Positions 28,526 through 38,228 of a DNA stretch of 64,000 bases are shown piece by piece. Source of the stretch: JACDCP01 sp050740235 (GTDB lineage Bacteria; Pseudomonadota; Gammaproteobacteria; Steroidobacterales; JACDCP01); contig JBOIDB010000094.1 in the NCBI GenBank assembly GCA_050740235.1, positions 1-64,000 of the forward strand, read 5' to 3'. Each line of letters starts with the position of its first letter. Positions within the stretch are counted from its first letter, which is position 1. Position numbers and translations under genes: made by a program. Below the pieces are notes generated by a model. It was not told where the DNA came from, ran no database searches, and saw only the letters and a list, made by a program, of their open reading frames with translations.

Positions 28526-29227
28526 ATGCGCACTCTGACCATCGACATTGGCGGCACGGGCATCAAGCTTCTGCCGATAGACAGCGAAGGAAGGCCGCTG
28601 GCCGAGCGCCACCGCGAGCTCACGCCCAAACCGTCTACCCCGGCGGCGGTGATGGGGCTCATCGAAAGCATGGTGGCCAGGCAGGAGCCGTTCGATCGGG
28701 TTTCGGTCGGGTTCCCGGGGGTCGTGATGCACGGGGTGGTGAAGACCGCTCCCAACCTCGGCACTGAAGAATGGTGCGGGTTCGACCTGCAGAAGGCGAT
28801 CGCTCGCTGCGCCAGGAGGCCGACCCGGACGCTCAACGACGCCGACCTCCAGGGGTACGGGGTGATCGAGGGTAAGGGGGTCGAGCTGGTGCTCACCCTG
28901 GGCACCGGTCTCGGCACCGGCCTCTACGTCGACGGTCACCTGGTGCCGAACCTCGAACTCGCCCACCATCCTCTTCGTAACGGAAAGACGTACGAGGATC
29001 TGGTGAGCGATGCCGAGCTGGAGCGCATCGGCGAGGAAGCGTGGTGCGAGCGGGTCGATGCGATCATCGAGGCCCTGCGACCGATCTTCAACTACGACAT
29101 TCTCCATATCGGCGGCGGCAACGCGGGCAAGCTCAGGGAATCGCTGCCGGAGAACGTGCACCGGTTCGAGAGCGTCGCGGGCCTTGCCGGCGGAATTCGC
29201 CTGTGGCAGGACGAGAACACGAAGTAG
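28526..29227 (+). CDS. ppgK: ROK-family glucokinase, PpgK-like (polyphosphate glucokinase)
   Basis: A 233-residue protein 32 bases after gnd, with GGGGAACGG upstream. The phosphate-1 motif TIDIGGTGIK is at 5-14, GFPGVVMHGVVKTAPNL at about 63-79, LNDADLQGYG at about 104, and LGTGLGTGLYVDGHLVPNLELAHHP at about 126-150. The GFPGVV-G-V-TA-NL pattern and the lack of the ROK zinc cysteines resemble polyphosphate glucokinases. It would make glucose 6-phosphate from glucose using polyphosphate, ATP or both; the donor cannot be told from sequence. It supplies zwf in the same operon. Confidence 0.85.
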   Translation: MRTLTIDIGGTGIKLLPIDSEGRPLAERHRELTPKPSTPAAVMGLIESMVARQEPFDRVSVGFPGVVMHGVVKTAPNLGTEEWCGFDLQKAIARCARRPTRTLNDADLQGYGVIEGKGVELVLTLGTGLGTGLYVDGHLVPNLELAHHPLRNGKTYEDLVSDAELERIGEEAWCERVDAIIEALRPIFNYDILHIGGGNAGKLRESLPENVHRFESVAGLAGGIRLWQDENTK

Positions 29228-31326
29228 ACATTGACGATTCCCGGGAGTGGCTCGAGGCGGACCAGCTCGGCGGGTTCGCGATGGGAACCGCGTCGGGGAT
29301 CCGCAGCCGCCGCTATCACGCGCTCCTCACCACCGCGACCGTGCCGCCGACCGGGAGGGTCACGTTGATCGCGGGTGCCGAGGTGTGGCTCGAGGCTCTC
29401 GAAGGCGAAGCCGCCAACGAGAAGGTCGCGCTCTCGAGCCAACGCTACGCGCCCGGCGTCGTTCACCCCGCAGGCTATCGGCACATCGTCGGGTTCACCG
29501 CCGAGCCATGGCCGCGGTGGACCTTTCGCGTCGACCGCGAAACGACGGTCGAGCACGAGATTTTCTGCCACCGGCCCTCGGGAGAGGTCGTGCTCCGCTG
29601 GTGGCTGCGCGGACCGCGGGGGGGCGAGCTCGCGGTGCGATTGCTCCTGGCGGCGCGTGACTATCATTGCCTCGGCGGCGAGAACCCCGGCTTCTGCTTC
29701 GACGCCCAGATTACCGGCGGCCGCACCGGGGGCAACGTAGCCTGGCAGCCGTATCCGGATCGGCCGGCAATCACCGCCCTGACCAATGGGCGCTATCAGC
29801 ACGACCCGATCTGGTATCGACAGTTTCTCTACGTGGAGGAGCGGGCTCGCGGCCTCGACCATCTCGAAGATCTCGGGTCTCCGGGCATCTTTCGCTTCCG
29901 GCTCGAACCGGCGACCGATATCGATGCGCCCACGGGACGCGCCGTCGGCACGACGGGCCGGGAATCGGAGCGGCGTGTGTCGGCATCCATGAGCACCCAA
30001 AGCGCAGGCCGAACGCGGCCAGCGGTGCGATCGGGGCGGCATGCGATCGTGGTGCTTCGCGCGGGCCGGGCTCCATGGGGCGACGCCGGCGCCATCGCCG
30101 CGGATCACCAGGCCGTCGAGGTCGCGCGCCGCGGGGATCCAATCGAGCGCGCGGTAGACGCGTATCTGGTTCACCGCGGCAGTGCCCTCACCGTGATCGC
30201 CGGCTACCCGTGGTTCACCGACTGGGGACGCGACACGTTCATCGCCCTGCGCGGCATGTGCCTGGCGCCGGGCCGCCCCGCTCACCGGCTCGGTCAGGCG
30301 CGCGCGGTTCTCACCGCCTGGGCCGGCGAGGTTACCGGCGGCATGATCCCCAATCGCTTCACTGACGGCGAGGCGCCGGAGCTCAACGCAGTGGATGCTT
30401 CCCTGTGGTTCGTGATCGCCGCCGGCGAGCTGCTCGAGCGCGCCAGGGTGAGCGATGCCGAGCGCCGTGGAATCGCAGCCGCGGTCGGGTCGATCCTTGC
30501 CGCATATCTCGCCGGTACCCGCTATCGCATCGGCTGCGCCGAAGACGGCCTGATCGCCGCCGGTGAGCCCGGTGTGCAGCTCACCTGGATGGACGCCAAA
30601 GTCGACGGACGGGTGATCACCCCGCGCATCGGCAAGCCGGTGGAGATTCAGGCCCTGTGGGTGAATGCGCTGGCGGTCGGTGAGCGCCTCGGCGACGACG
30701 TGGCCGCGGCCCGCTTTGCCGGGCTGCGCCGACGGGCGACCGAGAGCTTCCTCGCCCGTTTCCCGGCGTCGTCCCATCAAGGGCTCCACGACGTCGTAGA
30801 CGCCGACCATGTTCCGGGAAACGATGACGCCTCGTTCCGGCCCAACCAGATCTTCGCCGTAGGCGGCCTGCCGCTGGCGCTCCTCAAAGGACCCGCGGCG
30901 CGGGCGGTGGTCGACGAGGTCGAGCGGCGCCTGTGGACGCCGCGGGGCCTGCGCACCCTGGACCCTGATGATCCCGCCTACCGCTCGCACTATCAGAACG
31001 ATTCGAACGACCCGAGTAGCTACGTCAGCGCACGCTATCGCGACGAGTCGTATCATCAGGGTACGGTTTGGCCATGGCTCGCGGGCCCCTTCGTCGAAGC
31101 CTGGCTGCGGGTCCGCGGTAACGGGCCGGAAGCAAAAGCCGAAGCGCGCCGCCGCTTCGTCGAGCCGATGGCCGCCGAGCTCGCCGCGTCCGGGCTCGGC
31201 CATATTTCCGAGATTGCCGACGGCGATCCGCCCCATGCGCCGCACGGCGCCCCTTTTCAAGCCTGGTCCCTTGGCGAGTACCTGCGCGCCTGGGCCCTGG
31301 TGGCCGACCAGGAAAATCTGCGATGA
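29203..31326 (+). CDS. Amylo-alpha-1,6-glucosidase (glycogen debranching enzyme type)
   Basis: About 707 residues if started at GTG 29203, which overlaps ppgK by 25 bases; no ATG lies between there and the conserved GGFAMGT block, so the start is inferred. The N-terminal GDE domain has REWLEADQLGGFAMGT followed by RSRRYHALL. The C-terminal (alpha/alpha)6 domain has GYPWFTDWGRDTFIAL (about 340), PNRFTDGEAPELNAVDASLW (about 385), QLTWMDAKVDG (about 465) and YHQGTVWPWLAGPF (about 615), the acid-bearing signatures of the family. No signal peptide, so it acts in the cytoplasm. It hydrolyses alpha-1,6 branch glucose, yielding free glucose for PpgK. It overlaps the next gene by ATGA. Confidence 0.9.
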   Translation: MAGREHEVDIDDSREWLEADQLGGFAMGTASGIRSRRYHALLTTATVPPTGRVTLIAGAEVWLEALEGEAANEKVALSSQRYAPGVVHPAGYRHIVGFTAEPWPRWTFRVDRETTVEHEIFCHRPSGEVVLRWWLRGPRGGELAVRLLLAARDYHCLGGENPGFCFDAQITGGRTGGNVAWQPYPDRPAITALTNGRYQHDPIWYRQFLYVEERARGLDHLEDLGSPGIFRFRLEPATDIDAPTGRAVGTTGRESERRVSASMSTQSAGRTRPAVRSGRHAIVVLRAGRAPWGDAGAIAADHQAVEVARRGDPIERAVDAYLVHRGSALTVIAGYPWFTDWGRDTFIALRGMCLAPGRPAHRLGQARAVLTAWAGEVTGGMIPNRFTDGEAPELNAVDASLWFVIAAGELLERARVSDAERRGIAAAVGSILAAYLAGTRYRIGCAEDGLIAAGEPGVQLTWMDAKVDGRVITPRIGKPVEIQALWVNALAVGERLGDDVAAARFAGLRRRATESFLARFPASSHQGLHDVVDADHVPGNDDASFRPNQIFAVGGLPLALLKGPAARAVVDEVERRLWTPRGLRTLDPDDPAYRSHYQNDSNDPSSYVSARYRDESYHQGTVWPWLAGPFVEAWLRVRGNGPEAKAEARRRFVEPMAAELAASGLGHISEIADGDPPHAPHGAPFQAWSLGEYLRAWALVADQENLR

Positions 31327-33959
31327 GCAAAAAGCTCGATCCCGAGCGCAGGCGGCTCGAGCGGGCGGGTCTCGAGTGGAAGAAGTGGGGGCCTTATCTG
31401 AGCGAGCGCCAGTGGGGCACGGTGCGCGAGGACTACAGCGCCCATGGCACTGCCTGGGAGTACCTGCCCCACGATCACGCCCGCAGCCGCGCCTATCGCT
31501 GGGGCGAAGACGGCATTGGCGGCTACAGCGACAACAAGTCTCGCCTGTGCCTGGCGCTGGCGCTGTGGAACGGCCGCGATCCGATTCTCAAGGAGCGCTT
31601 CTTCGGCCTCACCAATACCGAAGCCAGCCACGGCGAAGACGTCAAGGAGCTCTATTACTACCTCGACGCCACCCCGACTCACTCGTACCTGAAGATGCTC
31701 TACAAGTATCCCCAGGCCGAGTTCCCCTATGCCTGGCTGGCGGAAGAAAACCGGCGGCGCGGCAGGAATCAGCGCGAGTTCGACTTGCTCGACACCGGCA
31801 TCTTCGACGACGACCGCTACTTCGACGTGTTGATCGAGTACGCCCGCGCGGGCGTCGATGACCTGCTGATGCAAATCACCGCTCACAATCGCGGGCCCGA
31901 TCCGGCGGAGCTCCATCTGTTGCCTCATCTGTGGTTCCGAAACACCTGGGCCTGGGGACGCCGGCCGCAGGTGCCGAAGATCGAGCTCACCGCCCCGGGG
32001 CTGCTCATCGCCCGCCATTACCAGTTGGGAGATCTCCAGTTCGAGCTCGACGGCGATCCGGGCATCTACCTCTGCGACAACGAAACCAACAACGAACGAC
32101 TGTTCAAGGTCGGCGGTCCGCCCTACCCCAAGGATGCTTTCCATCGCCGGGTGGTCGGGGGCGATTTCGAGGCGGTCAACCCGGCCCGGGTCGGCACCAA
32201 GTCGGCTGCGCACTACCGCGCCGAAGTCGCTCCCGGTCAGGCCATGATAATGCGGGCACGCCTGCGCCCAGTAGGCTCCGGCCGCGGCTTCACCGACTTC
32301 GACGAGCTGTTCGCACGTCGCAGGAGGGAGGCCGATCAATTTTACGCAGTGCTGCAGGAGCGGATCGCTGATCCGGACCAGCGCCTGGTTCAGCGCCAGG
32401 CGCTCGCCGGCATGATCTGGACGAAGCAGTTCTACTACTACGACGTCAATCAATGGCTCGAGGGCGACCCGGCCCAGCCGCCGCCGCCGGGGGAGCGCAA
32501 GGACGGCCGCAACGCGGACTGGGAGCACCTCAACAATGCCAACATCATCTCGATGCCCGACAAGTGGGAGTACCCCTGGTACGCCGCCTGGGACACAGCG
32601 TTCCACTGCCTGCCGCTGGCGCTGATCGACGTCGACTTCGCCAAGCACCAGCTCGATCTGCTGACCCGCGAATGGTACATGCACCCGAACGGTCAGCTTC
32701 CGGCCTACGAATGGGCTTTAGGCGACGTCAATCCGCCGGTGCATGCCTGGGCGACCTGGCGCGTGTATCAGATCGATCGCAAGATTCACGGCGGAAAGCC
32801 TGATCTCAAGTTCCTGGAGCGGGTCTTCCACAAGCTGCTCCTCAATTTCACCTGGTGGGTGAACCGGAAAGATCGCGACGGCAACAACGTGTTCCAGGGC
32901 GGCTTTCTCGGTCTCGACAACATCGGCGTGTTCGATCGCAACACGGCGCTGCCCACCGGCGGCCACATCAACCAGGCCGACGGCACGGCTTGGATGGCGA
33001 TGTACTGCCTTAACCTGCTGCGCATCGCCCTCGAGCTCGCCCAGTACAACGATGTCTATGAGGACATCGCCACCAAGTTCTTCGAGCACTTCCTCCATAT
33101 CGCCGAGGCGATCGGTCACCTCGGCGGCAGCGGCCTGTGGGACGACAAGGACAAGTTCTATTACGACTGGCTCGACCTGACCGACACCGCGAACGGCGGC
33201 GGCAAGATCCCGCTGCGGGTGCGGAGCATGGTCGGTCTGATCCCGCTGTACGCGGTGGAAGTGATCGAGCCCGAGCTGCTCGACCGTCTGCCCGCTTTCA
33301 AGCGCCGCCTCGAGTGGTTTCTGAAGTACCGCCCGGATCTGGCGAACCTGATCTCCCACTGGGAAGTCGAAGGCAAAGGCCACCGCCGCCTTCTGTCGCT
33401 GGTTCGCGGACACCGGATGAAACGCCTGCTCCTCCGCATGCTCGACGAGAGCGAATTTCTCTCCGACTACGGCATCCGAGCCCTCTCCAAGGTGCACGAG
33501 GAGCAGCCGTTCCGCTTTCACTGCGAGGGCCGGGAGCATGTGGTGCGCTACACCCCCGGTGAGTCCGATACTCACCTGTTCGGCGGCAACTCCAACTGGC
33601 GAGGGCCCATCTGGTTCCCGGTCAACTTCCTGCTGATCGAGTCCTTGCAGCGATTCCATCACTACTACGGCGACGATTTCCTGGTGGAATACCCCACAGG
33701 CTCGGGCAAAAAGCTCACGCTCGTCGCCATCGCCGAGGAGATCTCAAAGCGGCTCATCCGCCTGTTCACCCGCGATGCCGAGGGAAACAGGCCGGCGATG
33801 CAGCAACACCTCAAGTTCCGCGATCCCCACTTCCGCGACCACATCCTGTTCTTCGAATACTTCCACGGCGACAACGGCCGCGGGGTCGGCGCGTCTCACC
33901 AGACGGGCTGGACCGGGCTGGTCGCCAAGCTCATCCAGCCGCGCGGCAAGCTGCATTGA
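31323..33959 (+). CDS. GH63-type glucosidase (MGH1-like)
   Basis: An 878-residue cytoplasmic protein, last gene of the operon, coupled by ATGA. Its N-terminal beta domain begins ERRRLERAGLEWKKWGPYLSERQWGTVREDYS and contains DDRYFDVLIEYA; the C-terminal (alpha/alpha)6 barrel carries WEYPWYAAWDTAFHCLPLALID (about 418-438), LPAYEWALGDVNPPVHAWA (about 460-478), NVFQGGFLGLDNIGVFDRN and NWRGPIWFPVNFLLIESLQ. These match bacterial glucosidases of the GH63/mannosylglycerate-hydrolase group. The substrate could be alpha-glucan oligomers or glucosylglycerate-like solutes. The operon context favours glucose release for the pentose phosphate genes upstream. Confidence 0.88.
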   Translation: MSKKLDPERRRLERAGLEWKKWGPYLSERQWGTVREDYSAHGTAWEYLPHDHARSRAYRWGEDGIGGYSDNKSRLCLALALWNGRDPILKERFFGLTNTEASHGEDVKELYYYLDATPTHSYLKMLYKYPQAEFPYAWLAEENRRRGRNQREFDLLDTGIFDDDRYFDVLIEYARAGVDDLLMQITAHNRGPDPAELHLLPHLWFRNTWAWGRRPQVPKIELTAPGLLIARHYQLGDLQFELDGDPGIYLCDNETNNERLFKVGGPPYPKDAFHRRVVGGDFEAVNPARVGTKSAAHYRAEVAPGQAMIMRARLRPVGSGRGFTDFDELFARRRREADQFYAVLQERIADPDQRLVQRQALAGMIWTKQFYYYDVNQWLEGDPAQPPPPGERKDGRNADWEHLNNANIISMPDKWEYPWYAAWDTAFHCLPLALIDVDFAKHQLDLLTREWYMHPNGQLPAYEWALGDVNPPVHAWATWRVYQIDRKIHGGKPDLKFLERVFHKLLLNFTWWVNRKDRDGNNVFQGGFLGLDNIGVFDRNTALPTGGHINQADGTAWMAMYCLNLLRIALELAQYNDVYEDIATKFFEHFLHIAEAIGHLGGSGLWDDKDKFYYDWLDLTDTANGGGKIPLRVRSMVGLIPLYAVEVIEPELLDRLPAFKRRLEWFLKYRPDLANLISHWEVEGKGHRRLLSLVRGHRMKRLLLRMLDESEFLSDYGIRALSKVHEEQPFRFHCEGREHVVRYTPGESDTHLFGGNSNWRGPIWFPVNFLLIESLQRFHHYYGDDFLVEYPTGSGKKLTLVAIAEEISKRLIRLFTRDAEGNRPAMQQHLKFRDPHFRDHILFFEYFHGDNGRGVGASHQTGWTGLVAKLIQPRGKLH

Positions 33960-33982
33960 GGACAGTCAGCCCGCGATGCACA

Positions 33983-33997
33983 GTCGGACACTCCGAC
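33983..33997 (+). terminator. Short hairpin after the sugar-phosphate operon
   Basis: GTCGGA-CAC-TCCGAC forms a six-base stem 24 bases after the GH63 stop, followed by GATAAGATCTTCCTATCCTTT. The stem is short and the T content modest, so this is a weak terminator candidate. Confidence 0.35.
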
Positions 33998-34049
33998 GAT
34001 AAGATCTTCCTATCCTTTCGACCTGTGGAATCTGACCAACGGAACTGAA

Positions 34050-35759
34050 ATGGCCATGAAATTCTTGTTCAGGATCGTTGCGCTGAGTGCCGCGCTGTTC
34101 GTATTCGCGGGCGTCTCGGCAGCCGAGCCGGTCACGCCGCCATTCGATCTGATTCTGCGCGACGGAACGGTCTATGACGGCTCCGGCGGCGAGGCGTTCG
34201 AAGGCGACGTCGCCGTCTCCGGCGGACGCATCATCGCCGTGGGCGATCTATCGCACGCGTCAGCCAGAAATGAAGTGGACGTCGAGGATCTGGCGGTCGC
34301 GCCGGGCTTCATCAACATGTTGTCCTGGGCCACGGAGTCGCTCATCGAAGACGGTCGCGCGCTGTCGGACGTGAAACAGGGCGTGACGCTGGAAGTGTTC
34401 GGCGAAGGCTGGTCGATGGGGCCGCTCAACGCCGCGATGAAGGCGGATACGCTGAAGGAACAGACCGACATTCGTTACGAGGTTGCCTGGACTACGTTGG
34501 GCGAATACCTCGAGCATCTGGAAGTGCGCGGGATTTCGGTCAACGTGGCTTCGTTCGTCGGCGCGGCGACCGTGCGCATTCACGAGCTCGGCTACGACGA
34601 CCGTGCGCCTACGGAAGAAGAGTTGGCTCGCATGCAGGACCTGGTGCGCCAGGCGATGGAGGAGGGCGCACTGGGCGTGGGCAGCTCGCTGATCTACGCG
34701 CCGGGATTTTATGCCGACACCGAAGAGCTCGTCGCGCTCGTAGCCGCTGCCGTCCCGTATGGGGGCGGTTACATCTCGCACATGCGCAGCGAAGGCGATC
34801 TGCTGCTCGAAGGGCTCGAAGAGTTGCTCGAAATCGTGCGTGCCACGGGCGCGCACGCCGAGGTCTATCACCTCAAGGCTGCCGGACGCGACAACTGGCC
34901 GAAGATGGCTCAGGCGCTTCGCCGGATCGAGCGAGCGCGCGCGGCGGGACTTTCCATATCGGCGGATATGTATCCGTATACGGCCGGCGCGACCGGGCTC
35001 GACGCGTGCATGGACCCGGCGGTGCAGGAAGGCGATACGGACGCCTGGATCGAACGGCTCAGGGAGCCGGACGTGCGCGAGGCGGTCGTAAAGGCCATGT
35101 TCGAGCCCGCGGATGATTGGGAGAACCTCTGCTTCGCCGCTGGCTCGCCGGACAGGATCGTGCTGACGGCGTTCAAGCAGGAGAAGCTCAAGCCCCTGAC
35201 CGGCAAGACGCTCGCCGAGGTCGCGGAAATGCGCGGCACGTCACCCGCCGAAACGGTCGTCGACCTGGTGATCGAGGATCACACGCGGGTCGGCACGGTG
35301 TTTTTCCTCATGTCCGAAAGCAATGTAGAACTCGGACTGTCGCAGCCCTGGGTCAGCATCGGTTCGGACGCCGAAGCGGCGGCTCCGTCAGGCGTGTTTC
35401 TGAAGAGCAATCCGCATCCGCGCGCCTACGGCAGCTTCGCGCGGTTCTTGGGGAAATACGTGCGCGAGGAGGAGGTGGTCACTCTGGCCGACGCCATTCA
35501 CCGCATCACCGCCATGCCCGCGCGGAACTTCGAACTGCGCGGCCGCGGCCTTCTGGCGCCCGGCTACGCCGCCGACCTGGTCGTATTCGATCCGGCCACG
35601 ATTGCGGACCATGCGACGTTCGAGAAGCCGCATCAGTTGGCCACCGGCGTGAAGCACGTCTGGGTCAACGGCGTGCAGGTGCTGAAAGATGGCGAGCATA
35701 CGGGCGCAACCCCGGGCGAGGTGGTGCGGGGACCGGGATATCGTCCGACGCTAAGGTAA
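34050..35759 (+). CDS. N-acyl-D-amino-acid deacylase family amidohydrolase, exported
   Basis: A 569-residue protein with a signal peptide (residues 1-25, ending VSAAE). The amidohydrolase barrel follows DLILRDGTVYDGSGG. In D-aminoacylases the first metal motif is GFID-H-H; here residues 86-98 read GFINMLSWATESL, so both histidines are missing, and the metal Cys region reads GEGWS (Glu119). The later ligands remain: His244 in ISHMRSEGD, His274 in VYHLKAAG and Asp440 in GSD. It may be a one-metal enzyme of a distinct subgroup. The natural substrate is unknown. Its 3' end overlaps the convergent Rieske gene by 9 bases. Confidence 0.85.
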   Translation: MAMKFLFRIVALSAALFVFAGVSAAEPVTPPFDLILRDGTVYDGSGGEAFEGDVAVSGGRIIAVGDLSHASARNEVDVEDLAVAPGFINMLSWATESLIEDGRALSDVKQGVTLEVFGEGWSMGPLNAAMKADTLKEQTDIRYEVAWTTLGEYLEHLEVRGISVNVASFVGAATVRIHELGYDDRAPTEEELARMQDLVRQAMEEGALGVGSSLIYAPGFYADTEELVALVAAAVPYGGGYISHMRSEGDLLLEGLEELLEIVRATGAHAEVYHLKAAGRDNWPKMAQALRRIERARAAGLSISADMYPYTAGATGLDACMDPAVQEGDTDAWIERLREPDVREAVVKAMFEPADDWENLCFAAGSPDRIVLTAFKQEKLKPLTGKTLAEVAEMRGTSPAETVVDLVIEDHTRVGTVFFLMSESNVELGLSQPWVSIGSDAEAAAPSGVFLKSNPHPRAYGSFARFLGKYVREEEVVTLADAIHRITAMPARNFELRGRGLLAPGYAADLVVFDPATIADHATFEKPHQLATGVKHVWVNGVQVLKDGEHTGATPGEVVRGPGYRPTLR

Positions 35760-36929
35760 GTGCGGCGCGATCGTGCCGGCGTACCACAGATCGAAGGCAT
35801 GCACGCAGTGCTCGCTGCTGTGGTACGGCCCGGGCACGAAGCCCGCGGATCGAACGCCGAGCTGCACGCGCTCGCAAAGCGCCCAGTCCTGGCGATTCGT
35901 CATGTCCCAGAATTCCACGGCGTCAGACGAATCGAACGTTTCCGCCGCAACCGCCTCTTCCGTGAACAGCCAGTCGCAGACGATGTGCGTCCGCTCCGCT
36001 TCGCGGGGCCAGACCGTGTGCACGAGCACGTAGTCCGCGTGCAGGCTCAGCAGCAGGTTCGGGTACACGACGAAGTAGTGAACCGTCCTGTGATCCTCGG
36101 CGCTCAGGCCCGGGATCGACGGATTCCGGCTCTTGCCGCTCATCGACAGGCTCGTGACGCCTTCGTTCAAGGTCATCGGGCCGCCGTTGAAGCAGGCGCC
36201 GCTCAGGAGCTGGCCGCCGCTGCGCGCGTCGCTCAGGCGGTTCAATTGCGGATGCGCCAGCGCGCAGTGATAGCACTCGCTGTAGTTCTCGCAGATGAGT
36301 TTCCAGTTGGCGGCGACGTCGTATTCTTCGCGGTGGCCGCGCCGCAGCGAGTCGAGGCGAAAGCGCGAAAGGTCGGGCAGGTCCGCAAGCCATGAGCTCA
36401 GCGGCGCCGCCTCGGGATCGAGATTGACGAACACGAAGCCGCCGAAGCTTCCGAGCGGCACCGTGCGCAGGGAGAACCCGTCTTTCGGGAAATTCTCGTC
36501 CAGCCACGGCGCGGAAAGGAAGCGCCCGTCGAGCTCGTAGGTCCAGGCGTGGTAGGGGCAGATGATGCGCCTCAGGCCGCGGCCGCAGTCGGCATCGATT
36601 AGCCGCGAGCCGCGATGCCGGCAGACGTTGAAGAATGCGCGCAGGCGATTTTCACGGTCGCGCAGCACGAGAATGCGCTCGCTGCCAATTTCTCGGGTCA
36701 GGAACGCGCCGGGCTCCGGCAGGTCTTCCTCGCGCCCGATGCACAGCCAGAATCTGGCGAACAGCGCCGAGCTTTCGAGCTCGCGCACTTCCGGAGAGGT
36801 GTAAAAAGGAGCGGGCAGGGCGCGCGCTGCTTCGCGTTCCCGGCGCGTCGCCGCCAGGCTGTCGGCGGAGGGCAACCGGCTGTGCATATCGGAGCGCAGC
36901 GCCTGCGAATGCTCGTGCGCGAGGGACAT
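35751..36929 (-). CDS. Rieske [2Fe-2S] aromatic/amine ring-hydroxylating oxygenase alpha subunit
   Basis: A 392-residue protein from the ATG at 36929; the frame runs upstream to 37130 across the ada leader, which is unlikely to be coding. Rieske ligands are Cys103, His105, Cys124 and His127 (C-x-H-x18-C-x2-H). The catalytic domain has the mononuclear iron ligands His221 and His226 in ENYSECYHCALAHPQL, with an Asp in NRQDWAL near 350. The overall pattern is closest to single-component alpha subunits acting on choline/glycine-betaine/carnitine-like amines (GbcA/CntA group). No reductase or beta subunit is adjacent, so electron supply must come from elsewhere. Divergent from ada. Confidence 0.88.
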   Translation of the reverse strand: MSLAHEHSQALRSDMHSRLPSADSLAATRREREAARALPAPFYTSPEVRELESSALFARFWLCIGREEDLPEPGAFLTREIGSERILVLRDRENRLRAFFNVCRHRGSRLIDADCGRGLRRIICPYHAWTYELDGRFLSAPWLDENFPKDGFSLRTVPLGSFGGFVFVNLDPEAAPLSSWLADLPDLSRFRLDSLRRGHREEYDVAANWKLICENYSECYHCALAHPQLNRLSDARSGGQLLSGACFNGGPMTLNEGVTSLSMSGKSRNPSIPGLSAEDHRTVHYFVVYPNLLLSLHADYVLVHTVWPREAERTHIVCDWLFTEEAVAAETFDSSDAVEFWDMTNRQDWALCERVQLGVRSAGFVPGPYHSSEHCVHAFDLWYAGTIAPHLP

Positions 36930-37105
36930 CAAATTGCCTGTACAAGGCTGCGTGCCATGGCGACAATTGTACGACACGTGACCTCCGCAAGCCCCGGCGG
37001 ACGTGGTCGAATTCGAAAGCAAGAGCCGGGATGCGGGCATCCCCCCCGGAATGTCACCTTGTAGCCCATGTTGATACCGGGCTTGCGACGAGAAGGAGAC
37101 ATTCC

Positions 37106-38188
37106 ATGAATCAGGCAGTCCATCTGGCAATGATCGAGCACGCTTACGAGACGGACGAGGGCCGCTGGGAAGCGGTAGAGCGGCGCGATGCGGGAGCCGA
37201 GGGGTACTTTGTCTATGCCGTACGCTCGACCGGCGTGTATTGCCACCCGGGATGCGCCGCGCGGCGGCCGCGTCGCGAGAACGTCTCGTTTTACGCCACG
37301 CCGGTCGATGCCGAAGCTGCGGGGTTCCGTGCCTGCAAGCGATGCCGGCCCGGCGGGCGAGCGCGCCAGGACGTGCATGCGGAAGCGATCGCCCGTGCCT
37401 GCCGGGCGATCGATGAAGCCGATGTGCCGCCGTCGCTCGATGAGCTCGCTGAAATTGCCGGCATGAGCCGCTTTCACTTCCACCGGGTGTTCAAGGACAT
37501 CGTCGGCGTCACGCCGAAAGCCTACGCGACCGCGCGGCGTCGCATCCGCATTCAGGGCGAGCTGCGCGAAGCGCCGAGTGTCACCGCTGCGATTTATGAA
37601 GCAGGGTATGGCGCGAGCAGCCGCTTCTACGAGAACGCTGGGACGAACCTCGGCATGTCACCGAGCGCGTTCCGCAAAGGCGGTCTGGACAGCGTGATCC
37701 GATTCGCCGTCGGCGAGTGCTCGCTGGGCTCGATCCTCGTCGCGGCTACCGGCCGCGGCGTTTGCGCCATCCAGTTCGGCGACGACCCGCAAGCCCTGGT
37801 CGAGGGCTTGCAGCGGCGCTTCCCGCATGCCGAGCTCATCGGCGCCGACAGCAAGTTCGAGAAGCTCGTGGCCACGGTGGTTGGCTTCGTCGAAAATCCG
37901 CGCGCCGGGCTGGACCTGCCTCTCGACATCGCCGGCACGGCATTTCAGCAGCGCGTCTGGCAGGCCTTGCGCAAGATTCCGTCCGGCCGCACGTCGAGCT
38001 ATGCGGACATTGCCGCTGCGATCGGCGCCCCCAGATCGGTGCGCGCGGTCGCCAATGCCTGTGCAGTGAATCCCGTTGCCGTCGCTATCCCCTGCCACCG
38101 CGTCGTGCGCGCCGATGGCGGCATGGGCGGCTATCGCTGGGGAGTCGAACGCAAGCGCGCGCTGCTCGAACGCGAATCGAGAGCGTAG
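37106..38188 (+). CDS. ada: Bifunctional Ada: transcriptional activator and O6-methylguanine methyltransferase
   Basis: A 360-residue protein; AAGGAG (37093-37098) precedes the ATG at 37106. The N-terminal zinc/methylphosphotriester domain has Cys46, Cys50, Cys77 and Cys80 (VYCHPGC...CKRC); the AraC helix-turn-helix is LDELAEIAGMSRFHFHRVFKDIVGVTPKAY (about 113-142); the C-terminal methyltransferase has GRTSSYADIAAAIG and the acceptor Cys330 in AIPCHRV. Domain order and length equal E. coli Ada. It repairs methylated DNA and, once self-methylated, activates alkylation-response genes. I found no exact Ada box in its leader. It is separated by 19 kb from the Ada-AlkA/ogt pair. Confidence 0.96.
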   Translation: MNQAVHLAMIEHAYETDEGRWEAVERRDAGAEGYFVYAVRSTGVYCHPGCAARRPRRENVSFYATPVDAEAAGFRACKRCRPGGRARQDVHAEAIARACRAIDEADVPPSLDELAEIAGMSRFHFHRVFKDIVGVTPKAYATARRRIRIQGELREAPSVTAAIYEAGYGASSRFYENAGTNLGMSPSAFRKGGLDSVIRFAVGECSLGSILVAATGRGVCAIQFGDDPQALVEGLQRRFPHAELIGADSKFEKLVATVVGFVENPRAGLDLPLDIAGTAFQQRVWQALRKIPSGRTSSYADIAAAIGAPRSVRAVANACAVNPVAVAIPCHRVVRADGGMGGYRWGVERKRALLERESRA

Positions 38189-38228
38189 CTACGGATCGGC
38201 AGCGAGTCCCCACGGGCGCGCGTCTCCG

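Noticed and set aside
29092..31260. 722-residue minus-strand frame opposite the debranching enzyme
   Set aside because: Composition is a reflection of the sense gene and no domain is visible.
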